Of a stretch of DNA of 64,000 nt, positions 42,174 to 51,040 are shown in pieces. This stretch comes from JANQQZ01 sp036751825 (GTDB lineage Bacteria; Planctomycetota; Phycisphaerae; Phycisphaerales; UBA1924). The notes beneath the pieces were generated by a model. The model was not told the origin of the DNA. It saw nothing but the letters and a program-made list of their open reading frames with translations, and did no database searches. Each line of letters opens with the position of its first letter. The first letter of the stretch is position 1. Both the position numbers and the translations under genes were made by a program. The stretch covers positions 24,376-88,375 of the forward strand of contig DAIOTV010000001.1 in assembly GCA_036751825.1 (NCBI GenBank). The letters are read 5' to 3'.

Positions 42174-44345
42174 GTGGCCACGACTCCAGCACTCAACCAG
42201 AGCAGCGGCCTGACCTCGTTTTTCGAGCGCGTCGCCCGCTACCGCGGGTTCCTCGTTCCCGTGGGCTTTATCGTCGCCCTCGGCGTCATCCTGATCCCCC
42301 TGCCCCCGATGCTGATGGACCTGCTGATCAGCATCAACATCGCGCTCGCGATTGTCGTGCTGCTCACCACGATCTACATGAGCAAGCCGCTGGATTTCAG
42401 CGTCTTTCCCTCGCTGCTGCTCGCCACCACGCTGCTGCGCCTCGTCCTGAACATCGCCTCGACTCGGCTGATCCTCACCGCGGACGCTTCGAGCCCCGAG
42501 GAGGCCATGGGGGTCGCGGGCAAGGTCATCCAGGCCTTCGGCGACTTCGTCTCGGGCGACTCGCTCGCCGTCGGCGTCGTGCTCTTCCTCATCCTCGTGC
42601 TCGTGCAGTTCCTCGTGATCACGAAGGGCGCGACCCGCGTCTCCGAGGTCGCCGCCCGCTTCACGCTCGACGCCATGCCCGGCAAGCAGCTGGCCATCGA
42701 CTCCGACCTCAACGCCGGCGTGATCACCGAAGAAGAGGCCCGCGAGCGTCGCGAGCAGATCCGCCAGGAGGCCGACTTCTTCGGCGCCATGGACGGTGCG
42801 TCCAAGTTTGTTCGCGGCGACGCGATCGCCGGCATCCTCATCACGGTCATCAACGTGCTCGGCGGCTTTGCCATCGGCACCCTCGAGCGGGGCTGGCCCG
42901 CCGGGCAGACCGCCGAGGTCTTCACGCGTCTGACCATCGGCGACGGCCTGACCAGCGCGATCCCCAGCTTCGTCATCTCCATCGCCGCCGCCCTCATCGT
43001 CACGCGCTCGGGCGCAAAGGCCGATCTCGGCACCGAGATCACGGGCCAGCTCGCCAGCCAGCCGCGAGGCCTCTACATCACGGCCGTCTTTCTCGCCGGC
43101 CTCGCCGCCACCCCGCTGCCCACCATCCCGCTGCTCGCGAGCGCCGCCATTCTCTCCGTCGTCGCCTTCGCCGTGAACCGCGCCGCACGCCTCGCCGAGT
43201 CCCAGGTCGAGGACGAGCTCCAGCAGCAGAACGCCCCCGAACCGCCGGCCGTCGAGAAGCTCCTGAAGGTCGATACGCTCGAGCTCGAGGTCGGCTACGG
43301 GCTCGTTGGCCTTGTCGACGCCGGTCAGGGCGGCGACCTGCTCGACCGCATCAGTTCCACCCGCCGCCAGCTCGCACTCGAGCTCGGGCTGGTCATGCCC
43401 CCCGTGCGCATCCGCGACAACATGCAGCTCGAGCCGCAGAGCTACCGCATCAAAATCCGCGGTGCCACCGTCGCCGAGCACCGGGTCCAGCCCCAGAGCC
43501 TGCTCGCCATGGATCCCGGCTTCGCCTCAGGCCCGATCGAGGGCATCAAGACCACCGAGCCCGCCTTCGGCCTCGACGCCTGGTGGATCGACCGAGGCCA
43601 ACGCCAGCGCGCCGAGGCCCTGAGCTACACCGTCGTCGAGCCCACCAGCGTCGTCGCCACCCACATCGCCGAGGTCGTCAAGCAGCACGCCGACGAGATG
43701 CTTACCCGCGAAGAGGTCGGCAACCTCGTCGAGCAGCTCAAGGACTCCGCGCCCAAGCTCGTCGAAGAGGCCATCCCGGCTGCCATCAGCCTCGGCGATC
43801 TGCAGAAAGTGCTCCAGGGGCTCCTCCGTGAGGGCGTGCCGATCCGCGACCTCGAATCGATCGTCGAAGCCATGGCCGAGTGGGCCCCGCGCAGCAAAGA
43901 CCCGGCCGTCCGCGTCGAGTATGCCCGCAACGCGCTCCGCCGATCCATCAGCTTCAAGCACGCCGCCGAGTCCGCCGACGGCGGCAAGCCCGTCATCCGC
44001 TGCATCACCCTCGACACCCAGCTCGAGGACCAGGTCCAGGGCTACGTCGACCGCTCGGGCGACACCACGGCGGTCACCATGCCCCCGCGCACCGCCAGCC
44101 GGCTCGCCGCCGCCATCCTCGAAGCGTTGCGCCCGCTCACGAACGCGGGCCACCCGCCGGTGATCCTCGCCTCGCCGCCCGTCCGGGGCCCGCTGTTCGA
44201 GATCCTCAAGCCGCACGTGCCCGACCTCGCCGTGCTCGGCTACAACGAGATCGTCCAGGGCATCCAGATCGAATCTCTGGGCTACGCCCGCTGGCCCGAC
44301 GACGCGACCGCGCCGGCGAAGCCGTCCGTCGTGGGCGCGGCCTGA
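42174..44345 (+). CDS. flhA: flagellar export apparatus protein FlhA
   Basis: A 723-residue export motor with about eight membrane helices in the N-terminal half. Family marks include SKPLDFSVFPSLLLATTLLRLVLNIASTRLIL, the FHIPEP-type loop DAMPGKQLAIDSDLNAGVITEEEARERR and VQGIQIESLGYA near the end. GTG start at 42174. No oddities. The 134-bp gap before flhF holds a TACCCT -10-like hexamer around 44385. Confidence 0.97.
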   Translation: MATTPALNQSSGLTSFFERVARYRGFLVPVGFIVALGVILIPLPPMLMDLLISINIALAIVVLLTTIYMSKPLDFSVFPSLLLATTLLRLVLNIASTRLILTADASSPEEAMGVAGKVIQAFGDFVSGDSLAVGVVLFLILVLVQFLVITKGATRVSEVAARFTLDAMPGKQLAIDSDLNAGVITEEEARERREQIRQEADFFGAMDGASKFVRGDAIAGILITVINVLGGFAIGTLERGWPAGQTAEVFTRLTIGDGLTSAIPSFVISIAAALIVTRSGAKADLGTEITGQLASQPRGLYITAVFLAGLAATPLPTIPLLASAAILSVVAFAVNRAARLAESQVEDELQQQNAPEPPAVEKLLKVDTLELEVGYGLVGLVDAGQGGDLLDRISSTRRQLALELGLVMPPVRIRDNMQLEPQSYRIKIRGATVAEHRVQPQSLLAMDPGFASGPIEGIKTTEPAFGLDAWWIDRGQRQRAEALSYTVVEPTSVVATHIAEVVKQHADEMLTREEVGNLVEQLKDSAPKLVEEAIPAAISLGDLQKVLQGLLREGVPIRDLESIVEAMAEWAPRSKDPAVRVEYARNALRRSISFKHAAESADGGKPVIRCITLDTQLEDQVQGYVDRSGDTTAVTMPPRTASRLAAAILEALRPLTNAGHPPVILASPPVRGPLFEILKPHVPDLAVLGYNEIVQGIQIESLGYARWPDDATAPAKPSVVGAA

Positions 44346-44479
44346 CCCGGCCCGGACGCGCGCCGCCGATCGCACTTGCTGCTACCCTCCGCTCAGGAAT
44401 CCGGGCAGATCCTGCCGATGATCGAAGCACACCGCGAGACGCAGGACGCGTCCACCATCGCGAGCCACGGAAGGCGACC

Positions 44480-45841
44480 ATGGCCCTCAAGGTCTACCGC
44501 GCACGATCCATGAACGACGCCCTCGCCGAGGTCAAGCGCGACCTCGGCAGCGACGCGGTGATCCTCCACACCCGCAACTACAAGGCCGGCGGGCTCTTCG
44601 GCCTCGGCGCCCGCACCATCGTCGAGATCACCGCGACCACCGACGACAACCCGCCCACCCGACGACCGGCGACCGCGCCGCGCCAGCGCGCAGCCCGCAA
44701 CCCCGATCCCGCGCACGATCGCAGGCCCGAGCTTCGGCCGCTGACCGGGGCCGAGCCGAAACCCGAGCCGAGGCCCGCCCCCGGGTCGAGGCCCGCGAGC
44801 TCGGCGGCGTCGAACGACCCGGTCGACTTGTTCGCGGGCCTGCTCGTCGAATCGCCCGTGACCGTGGCCGCCCCCCCGCGCCACCCGGAGCCCGCGCCGC
44901 GTCCCGAGCCCCGGGTCATGCCCGTCGCCCGCTCCAGATTCGCACCGCCCGCGCCGACCGACGACATCCAGACCATAAAGCGGATGGTCTCGAGGCTGCT
45001 GCAGTCCAACGCCCCGCAGAGCGCCGGATCGATGTCCAACCCGCTCTTCGAGCACTACCTGCGGCTTCAGGAGAACGCGGTCGCCTCCGAGATCGCCGAC
45101 GACATCGTCGGACGCGTGCGCGACGAGCTCTCCGCCGCCGAGCTCGCCGATGAAGAGATTGTCCGCGAGACGCTGCTGCGCCACATCGCCTCGCTGCTTC
45201 CCGTCGCGAGCGACACCCCCAGGAAGCAGCGTCCCGCGGACGGCCGGCCCCGCACCGTCGCCCTCATCGGGCCGACCGGCGTCGGCAAAACCACGACGCT
45301 CGCCAAGCTCGCCGCCACCGCCAAGCTCCGCCACGGCCGGCGCGTCGGGCTCATCACCGCCGACACCTACCGCATCGCCGCCGTCGAGCAGCTGCGCACC
45401 TACGCCGACATCATCGGCCTCAAGCTCACCGTCGTCGCCGGTCCCGCCGAGATGCGGCCCGCCCTCGAGGCCATGAGCGACCTCGACGAGATCCTTATCG
45501 ACACCGCCGGTCGGAGCCAGCACGACGAGCAGCGCCTCGCCGAGCTGCGGACCTACCTCGACGAGGCCGACCCGCACGAGATTCACCTCGTGCTGTCGTC
45601 CGTCGCGAGCGAGGCCGTGCTCGAGCGCGCGGTCGACAACTTTGCCCAGCTCGGGCCCAACCGCCTGATCGTCACGAAGCTGGACGAGGCGGTGAACTTC
45701 GGCGTGCTGCTGGGTGTCGTCCGTCGGCTCGGCGTCAACCTGAGCTACGTGACGACCGGCCAGGAAGTGCCCGATCACATCGAGCCAGGCCGGCCCGACC
45801 GCCTCGCCCGACTGATCCTTACCGGGAGGCTGCCGTCATGA
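44480..45841 (+). CDS. flhF: flagellar SRP-like GTPase FlhF
   Basis: A 453-residue GTPase controlling polar flagellum placement and number. N-terminal segment ALKVYRARSMNDALAEVKRDLGSDAVILHTRNYK; then a Pro-rich, disordered B domain (residues about 60-165); then the NG domain with IGPTGVGKTTTLAKLAA, ADTYRIAAVEQL, IDTAGRSQHDEQR and TKLDEA. ATG at 44480; the longer open frame upstream overlaps flhA and is not used. Overlaps flhG (ATGA). Confidence 0.95.
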   Translation: MALKVYRARSMNDALAEVKRDLGSDAVILHTRNYKAGGLFGLGARTIVEITATTDDNPPTRRPATAPRQRAARNPDPAHDRRPELRPLTGAEPKPEPRPAPGSRPASSAASNDPVDLFAGLLVESPVTVAAPPRHPEPAPRPEPRVMPVARSRFAPPAPTDDIQTIKRMVSRLLQSNAPQSAGSMSNPLFEHYLRLQENAVASEIADDIVGRVRDELSAAELADEEIVRETLLRHIASLLPVASDTPRKQRPADGRPRTVALIGPTGVGKTTTLAKLAATAKLRHGRRVGLITADTYRIAAVEQLRTYADIIGLKLTVVAGPAEMRPALEAMSDLDEILIDTAGRSQHDEQRLAELRTYLDEADPHEIHLVLSSVASEAVLERAVDNFAQLGPNRLIVTKLDEAVNFGVLLGVVRRLGVNLSYVTTGQEVPDHIEPGRPDRLARLILTGRLPS

Positions 45842-46764
45842 CGCCGCTCTCCGAGCGAGCCCCGCGCGCGAACGCGAAGCGGCCCGAGCGCGACGATCAG
45901 GCCACGCGCCTCCGCCGCATGCTCGACCAGGCGTCGCCCCCGCCCGCGTTCGGCACCGAGCCGCCGCCGCCGCCCGACCTGCACGCCCCGCCCATCATCA
46001 CGGTCGCCTCGGGCAAGGGCGGCGTCGGGAAGTCGATCCTCGCGCTGAGCCTTGCGGCCTCAATCGCGCGGCGCAAACGCGTCACACTGCTCGACGCCGA
46101 CTTCGGCGCGGCCAACGCGGATGTGCTGCTGGGCCTGGCGCCCCTCCGCCGGCTCGACGAGTGCTTCCTGACTCGGTTCGCCCCGGGCCGGCGGCCCGCC
46201 GACATCGCGATCGATGTCGCCGACCGTCTGCGGCTCGTTCCCGGCATCGTCGGCGGCCGGCACCTGCCCGACGCAAGCGAGCGGCGGGGTCTGGTGGCGC
46301 GGCTCGTGGACTTTCACACGACGGCCGACGCCCTGATCATCGACGCCGCCGCCGGCGTGCACCCCGCGGTGCTCGACATGCTCGCCGCCGCCGACTGCCC
46401 GGTGATCGTGACCACGCCCGAGCCCACCGCCGCCGCCGACGCCTACGCGCTGCTCAAGAGCCTGGCCAAGGCCTCGCCGCACGCCGCGTCACGGGCCTGC
46501 ATCGCCGTCAACCTGGCGGACGACCGCGGGCAGGCCGAGCGGGTGTACCGCCGACTCGCCGCCGTCAGCGAGCGGTTCCTCGGGTGCCGTCCGATCCTGG
46601 TGGGCGTCGTCCCTCGCGACACGCGGATCTCGCGAGCCGTCCGCGCCCAGCAGGTCGCGACGCTTCGGCAGCGGCCCCGGCTCCGCAGGGCCGTCAACGG
46701 CATCGCATCCGGGGTGCTCTCCTTCGCCACCGAGGCGCACGCCTTGCGCGTGGCCGTCCGCTGA
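45838..46764 (+). CDS. flhG: flagellar number regulator FlhG/FleN
   Basis: A 308-residue MinD/ParA-type ATPase. Deviant Walker A SGKGGVGKS at about 58-66, VTLLDADFGAANADVLLGL with the switch Asp, and ALIIDAAAGVHP as Walker B. A Pro-rich N-terminal extension of about 50 residues carries a basic DQATRLRRMLDQA motif that resembles the FlhF-activating helix of FlhG. With flhF it suggests few, polar flagella. Start overlaps flhF (ATGA). Confidence 0.93.
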   Translation: MTPLSERAPRANAKRPERDDQATRLRRMLDQASPPPAFGTEPPPPPDLHAPPIITVASGKGGVGKSILALSLAASIARRKRVTLLDADFGAANADVLLGLAPLRRLDECFLTRFAPGRRPADIAIDVADRLRLVPGIVGGRHLPDASERRGLVARLVDFHTTADALIIDAAAGVHPAVLDMLAAADCPVIVTTPEPTAAADAYALLKSLAKASPHAASRACIAVNLADDRGQAERVYRRLAAVSERFLGCRPILVGVVPRDTRISRAVRAQQVATLRQRPRLRRAVNGIASGVLSFATEAHALRVAVR

Positions 46765-46860
46765 GCGGATCCCCGGCCTCTGGCACCGCGTTTGAAGCCC
46801 TGTCCGGGTCGGGCTGTACCGTTTCGCGCGACAAAGCCGGGCGAATTTCTTTTCGCGGGC

Positions 46861-46887
46861 TGAAGTCAGGCGTTCCCGTGCCGATAG
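46861..46887 (+). promoter_or_regulatory. sigma-28-like promoter before the small membrane gene
   Basis: TGAAGTCA (46861-46868), exactly 11 nt, then GCCGATAG (46880-46887): 7 of 8 matches to the FliA -10 consensus GCCGATAA and 5 of 8 to the -35. The expected transcript start (about 46894) is within 5 nt of the TTG start at 46898. Confidence 0.5.
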
Positions 46888-46897
46888 CGAGGTTGGA

Positions 46898-47206
46898 TTG
46901 GCCGACACACACGAGAACCCGAATCTGACCACCGGAGCCGTCTCGCGCGTCTACGCGGGCGTCGGCGGCCTTACCGCGTTCGTCATCGCGGTCGTTGTGG
47001 GCCTCGAGGCCCAGAACGGCGCGGCCCACATCCTGCTGAACGCCATCGTCTGCATGATCGCGTGCTACCTCGTCGGGTCCCTGCTGGGCGCCATCGCCGA
47101 GCACGCGATCCGGGCGCATCTGGTGCGCGTCAAGGCTGAGAACCCCGTCCCCGAACCCATGCCGGCCGTGGCCGCCGACACTGCACCCGCTCGCCGAATT
47201 TCATGA
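46898..47206 (+). CDS. small two-helix membrane protein between flhG and fliA
   Basis: A 102-residue protein with two hydrophobic segments (VGGLTAFVIAVVVGL; ILLNAIVCMIACYLVGSLLGAI) and a basic, Ala/Pro-rich C-terminal tail. TTG start at 46898 with GAGG close upstream; no ATG start gives a sensible product. It sits behind a FliA-type promoter and before the fliA gene, where che genes lie in Firmicutes, so it probably belongs to the motility regulon. Function unknown. Confidence 0.68.
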   Translation: MADTHENPNLTTGAVSRVYAGVGGLTAFVIAVVVGLEAQNGAAHILLNAIVCMIACYLVGSLLGAIAEHAIRAHLVRVKAENPVPEPMPAVAADTAPARRIS

Positions 47207-47215
47207 TCCGCCCGC

Positions 47216-47244
47216 TGGCGAAAGTTGCGCTGCACCGTTATAGT
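47216..47244 (+). promoter_or_regulatory. promoter candidate for fliA
   Basis: TGGCGA (47216-47221), a 17-nt spacer, and TATAGT (47239-47244), about 118 nt upstream of the fliA ATG. The -10 is good, the -35 weak. The long leader to 47361 holds no visible gene. Confidence 0.4.
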
Positions 47245-47361
47245 GCACCCGCTCAAGGATGAGCACGAGAACGCGAAGGCAGGGGGAGCGAGTCCATCTC
47301 GCCGGCCAGCGCGTTCGGGCAGACAACTGACTTTCGTCAGTCGCGGGTCAAGGAGAGACCG

Positions 47362-48246
47362 ATGACGACGGCCAAAGCCGCCACTTCAAGCAATCGTCCC
47401 CGTGGGGGGGGTGGATCGACTTCGGGCTCCGGCAAACGCCGGAAGACGGGGGCGGTTCTCGACGCCGTTCTGAGCGAGCGCCCGGCCGAGGAGCTCTGGG
47501 CCGAGTACGCCACGACCCGCAGCGAGCCGATCCGCAACTTCTTCATGGAGAAGTACTACCCGCTGGTGCGCTACCACGCCGAGAGGGTGCACTCTCGCCT
47601 GCCCGACGAGGTCAACATCGAGGACCTCGTGCAGGCCGGCGTCTTCGGGCTGTGCGACGCCATCAACGCCTTCGACCTGGAGCGACAGGTCAAGTTCGAG
47701 ACCTACTGCGCCCCCCGCATCCGCGGCGCGATCCTCGACGAGCTCCGGCTCATGGACTGGGTCCCCAGGCTCGTCCGCCACCGATCAAGCAAAGTCGAGC
47801 AGGCGCGCCAGGCCATCGAGATGTCGACCGGTCGCCCCGCCAGCGAAGAGGACATCGCCAGCCGCCTCGGCGTCGACGGCGAGGAGTTCGAGAAAATCCG
47901 CCGCGACTCGTCCGCCGTCGGCACCTTCAGCCTCACGCGGAAGGCCTACTCCTCGGACGGCGACAAGGACGTCCGCGAGATCGACGTCATCCGCGACGAC
48001 ACCCAGATCAACCCCGTCCGCACGCTCGAGCGCAAGGACCTGCAAGAGCTCATCACCAAGGGACTCAGCCGGGCCGAGCGGCTGATCGTCATCCTGTACT
48101 ACTTCGAGGGCATGACCATGAAGGAGATCGGCACCACCCTCGACCTCTCCGAATCACGCGTCAGCCAGATGCACTCGAGCATCCTCGCTCGCGTCAAGGC
48201 CCAGGTGCAGCACCGCATGGGCGAGCTGGAGCCCACGCCCGAGTAG
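47362..48246 (+). CDS. fliA: RNA polymerase sigma factor FliA/WhiG (sigma-28)
   Basis: A 294-residue alternative sigma factor for late motility genes. Region 2 has YYPLVRYHAERVHSRLPDEVNIEDLVQAGVFGLCDAINAFD and KFETYCAPRIRGAILDELR; region 3 has a RPASEEDIASRLGV segment; region 4 has ERLIVILYYFEGMTMKEIGTTLDLSESRVSQMHSSIL. An N-terminal Gly/Ser/Lys-rich tail of about 30 residues is extra. ATG with AGGAGAG upstream. Last gene of the flagellar cluster. Confidence 0.95.
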   Translation: MTTAKAATSSNRPRGGGGSTSGSGKRRKTGAVLDAVLSERPAEELWAEYATTRSEPIRNFFMEKYYPLVRYHAERVHSRLPDEVNIEDLVQAGVFGLCDAINAFDLERQVKFETYCAPRIRGAILDELRLMDWVPRLVRHRSSKVEQARQAIEMSTGRPASEEDIASRLGVDGEEFEKIRRDSSAVGTFSLTRKAYSSDGDKDVREIDVIRDDTQINPVRTLERKDLQELITKGLSRAERLIVILYYFEGMTMKEIGTTLDLSESRVSQMHSSILARVKAQVQHRMGELEPTPE

Positions 48247-48253
48247 CGGCCAA

Positions 48254-48259
48254 TACACT
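48254..48259 (+). promoter_or_regulatory. -10-like hexamer directly before folK
   Basis: TACACT ends 6 nt before the folK GTG at 48266, and no Shine-Dalgarno sequence is present, as also seen at 15020-15025. Confidence 0.4.
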
Positions 48260-48265
48260 CAGGGC

Positions 48266-48745
48266 GTGACCATCGCTCTTGTGGCCATCGGATCGAACCT
48301 CGGCGACCGCTCGTGGAACATCGAGCGGTCGCTGTCCGCCCTCGACGCTCTCCCCGGCGTCACGATCCTGCGCGCCAGCACCGTCATCGAGACCGACCCC
48401 GTCGGCCCGCAGGATCAGGGCCCGTACCTCAACGCGGCGGCGGTCCTCGAGACCTCCATCGACCCGTTCGAACTGCTCGAGTGCATGCTGGGCGTCGAGC
48501 GGTGGCTCGGGCGAGACCGCTTCCGTGAAAGGCGATGGGGGCCCCGGGCCATCGATCTCGATCTGCTCTCGCACGGCGACGCCGTGCTGACCACTCCCAG
48601 CCTGACCCTGCCGCACCCCCGGCTGCACGAGCGGGACTTCGTCCTCCGCCCGCTCGCCGAGATCGCACCCGGCATCGTCATCCCAGGTCTCGACGAGACA
48701 CCGGCCCGGCTGCTCGCCGCGCTGCGGGCCGGAGCCGGCGGATGA
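48266..48745 (+). CDS. folK: HPPK (2-amino-4-hydroxy-6-hydroxymethyldihydropteridine diphosphokinase)
   Basis: A 159-residue enzyme of folate biosynthesis that transfers pyrophosphate from ATP to 6-hydroxymethyl-dihydropterin. Signatures: IALVAIGSNLGDR at the N-terminus, QGPYLNAAAVLET, and RWGPRAIDLDLL, the HPPK active-site motif, then LTLPHPRLHERDFVL. GTG start. Its TGA overlaps the next ATG by 4 bp. Confidence 0.96.
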   Translation: MTIALVAIGSNLGDRSWNIERSLSALDALPGVTILRASTVIETDPVGPQDQGPYLNAAAVLETSIDPFELLECMLGVERWLGRDRFRERRWGPRAIDLDLLSHGDAVLTTPSLTLPHPRLHERDFVLRPLAEIAPGIVIPGLDETPARLLAALRAGAGG

Positions 48746-49929
48746 TCGAACTTCTGCTCATCCAGCCAACGCCCGTCTCGGTCGCCGACGCGCTCGACGC
48801 GATGCACGCCGCCCACGCCGCCGGCACCATCGCCGACCGCATGACCTACGACACGCTCCGCAGCGACGGCACCTTCGACGCTGTTTCGGCCGTCCTCCGC
48901 ATCGACAACGGTGACACACGCCGGCTGCGATACGAGACCAGCGGCTTCGCCTTCCTCGCGCAGCCCGGCACGCTCACCGGCGCGGGCCTCGGCCCCCCAG
49001 AGCCACGCCGCGTGCTGGTCGCCGAACGCGAGGGCCACACCGCCGACGAATTGCTCACCGGAATCGTCCCCACCGGCCCGCTTCCCCAGCTCTGGTCGCC
49101 CGATGGACCGGTGGTCTCCGATCCGGCGTTGGGCGTCATCCGCTTTACTGAGGCGTCCGCCGAGCACGGAACAACGACGATCACCGGCGACACCGCGCTG
49201 GGGCCGATCCGCATCGAGACCGACGCAGCGACGGGCCGGCTCATCACCCTGCGGGCCTCGCTGCGCGACGGCTCGATCGAGCTGCGCGCCGGTCCCGTCG
49301 AGCCGGGCGATCCAGAGGCCTGGGCGATCGCGACCGGCAACCGCCGGATCGTCTCACGCATCGATCAGCTCGCGCCCAACCTCGCCATGCTGGAAGCGGG
49401 CGAGGTGCTGCCGGACCTCTCGCTTCAGCATCCCGACGGCACGGGCGTCACGCTCGCCGACTGGCACGAGGCGCCCCCGGAAGGCGCGCCGCGAGCGCCG
49501 TGGGTTCTGATCCTCTTTGCCGACGCGACATCCGCCGATCCCGCCATCGCTCTCCGTCGGGCCAGCGACACGCTCGCCGACATCCGAGCCGAATCGCTCC
49601 GGCGGCGAGCCGGGGCCGAGCCCGCGGAGCGATTCTGGCTCCGCTTCCGTCCGCTCATCGTGCTCGTGCTGGCCGAGGACGAAGCTCTGGACGCGTCCGG
49701 CGTTCGGCCCGACCTCGCCGAGGTCGAGGTGCTGTACTCGACGCGACCGGATCTGACGATCGATCGTCTGCCCCTGGCGCCGATCCTGGCGGTCGGCATC
49801 GACCGCGACCGGGTCATCGGTGTGCTCAGCGCCGCGGGCACGGAAAGAGACAGCGGGGCCGGGGCCCCGCTGGATGTGGACGATGTTGTCGAGCAGCTCA
49901 CGGCGCCGTCGCGCAACGAGCCGGAGTGA
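48742..49929 (+). CDS. Cys-free protein with a thioredoxin-like segment
   Basis: A 395-residue protein, translationally coupled to folK (ATGA). Residues 1-200 (RYETSGFAFLAQPGTL; LPQLWSPDGPVVSDPALGVI) resemble a LolA- or DUF2092-type beta domain. Residues about 218-330 (EVLPDLSLQHPDGTGVTLADW ... PWVLILFADA) have the shape of a thioredoxin/peroxiredoxin domain, but the protein contains no Cys at all, so it cannot act as a redox enzyme. No signal peptide at this start. It may be a degenerate relative of the TlpA-like fusion proteins common in planctomycetes. Confidence 0.6.
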   Translation: MIELLLIQPTPVSVADALDAMHAAHAAGTIADRMTYDTLRSDGTFDAVSAVLRIDNGDTRRLRYETSGFAFLAQPGTLTGAGLGPPEPRRVLVAEREGHTADELLTGIVPTGPLPQLWSPDGPVVSDPALGVIRFTEASAEHGTTTITGDTALGPIRIETDAATGRLITLRASLRDGSIELRAGPVEPGDPEAWAIATGNRRIVSRIDQLAPNLAMLEAGEVLPDLSLQHPDGTGVTLADWHEAPPEGAPRAPWVLILFADATSADPAIALRRASDTLADIRAESLRRRAGAEPAERFWLRFRPLIVLVLAEDEALDASGVRPDLAEVEVLYSTRPDLTIDRLPLAPILAVGIDRDRVIGVLSAAGTERDSGAGAPLDVDDVVEQLTAPSRNEPE

Positions 49930-50934
49930 TCAGGCCGACTCGGCCCGGGGGTGGGCGTTCTTGTACGCCTCCTTCACCCGCTGCGTCGACAGGTGGGTGT
50001 ACACCTGTGTGGTGCTCAGCGACTGGTGGCCCAGGAGCTCCTGCACGCTGCGCAGGTCAGCGCCGTTGTCGAGCAGGTGCGTGGCGAAGCTGTGCCGCAG
50101 CGTGTGCGGGCTGATCGAGGGGTCGAGCCCGACCTGCCGCAGGTACTTGTCCAGCTTCCGCCGAACGCTCCGGCTGCTCAGCCGCTCGGCGTGCTTGTTG
50201 AGGAAGAGCGGCTTGCCGATGCCGCCGTCGGCCCAGGCGAGCCGGAAATGCGGGTCGCGCTCGGCCATGTCGATGTAGCTGCGGATCGCACCGATCGCGT
50301 GCGCGCCCAGAGGCACCATCCGTTCCTTGCGGCCCTTGCCCCGCACACGCATCGCCTCGCCCGCGAGATCGAGATCGTCGCGGTTCAGCGACACCAGCTC
50401 GCTCACCCGGATGCCCGTGGAGTACAGCGTCTCGAGCATCGCCGTGTCCCGGCAGCCCAGCACGTCCTTGCCGCCCGGGGCCGAGAGCAGCTGCTCGACC
50501 TGCTCGATCGTGATCGCCTTCGGCAGGCGCTTGCTCTGCCGGGGCGTGCGGATGAGCGTCATCGGGTTCTTCGGCGCGACGCCCACGCGCTGCGCCCACT
50601 TGAAGAACGAGCGCAGCGTGGCGATCTTGCGCGCCATGGTCGCGGCGGAGTACTCCTTCTGCGACAGGTGCTCAAGGAAGCCGCGGATCAGGTCGGCGTC
50701 GGCGTCGAGCAGCACGGTCGTCAGCGTCCGCGACGCCTCGCCGGCGTTGCCGTTCTGCCGACGATCGAACTCGGACTGCTCGCGCCCCTGCGCGATCTGC
50801 AGGCCGCTGTGCACGGTCAGAAACTCGATGAACTGCCGCAGGTCCGCGCCGTAGCAGCGGGCCGTGTAGGGGCTGAACCGCCGCTCGTCGACGAGGTAGC
50901 TCGCGAACCGTTCTGTCACAGGGAGCGTTGCCAT
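49930..50934 (-). CDS. tyrosine recombinase XerC/XerD-like
   Basis: A 334-residue site-specific recombinase, probably resolving chromosome dimers at dif. N-terminal SAM-like core-binding domain (FASYLVDERRFSPYTARCYGADLRQFIEFL) with an unusual insert of about 35 residues (GREQSEFDRRQNGNAGEA...). Catalytic residues are visible: Arg in STGIRVSEL, Lys in RGKGRKERM, HTLRHSFATHLL, LGHQSL and the nucleophile in QVYTHLS. ATG at 50934 with GAAGGAA 6 nt upstream. Whether it is XerC or XerD cannot be decided here; the surroundings show no mobile element. Confidence 0.9.
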   Translation of the reverse strand: MATLPVTERFASYLVDERRFSPYTARCYGADLRQFIEFLTVHSGLQIAQGREQSEFDRRQNGNAGEASRTLTTVLLDADADLIRGFLEHLSQKEYSAATMARKIATLRSFFKWAQRVGVAPKNPMTLIRTPRQSKRLPKAITIEQVEQLLSAPGGKDVLGCRDTAMLETLYSTGIRVSELVSLNRDDLDLAGEAMRVRGKGRKERMVPLGAHAIGAIRSYIDMAERDPHFRLAWADGGIGKPLFLNKHAERLSSRSVRRKLDKYLRQVGLDPSISPHTLRHSFATHLLDNGADLRSVQELLGHQSLSTTQVYTHLSTQRVKEAYKNAHPRAESA

Positions 50935-51040
50935 GCCTCGAGTTCCTTCTCGCTGCGCTGTCCAATGGCGACGGCCCAAGACACGGCCCGCCGCCCGATC
51001 CGTCCTGCCCGCTCCCCGCCTCGCCGGGGAAGGACCCCGC

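Noticed and set aside
43880..44479. N-terminal extension of flhF
   Set aside because: It lies entirely in flhA in another frame; MALKVYRARS at 44480 is the standard FlhF start.
47217..47230. Sigma-54 site before fliA (GG ... TTGC)
   Set aside because: GG and GC are 8 nt apart by the TTGC alignment, not 10, so the spacing rules it out.
49930..50934. Integrase of a mobile element
   Set aside because: The protein has XerC/XerD-like organisation, and no att repeats, phage or transposon genes flank it.
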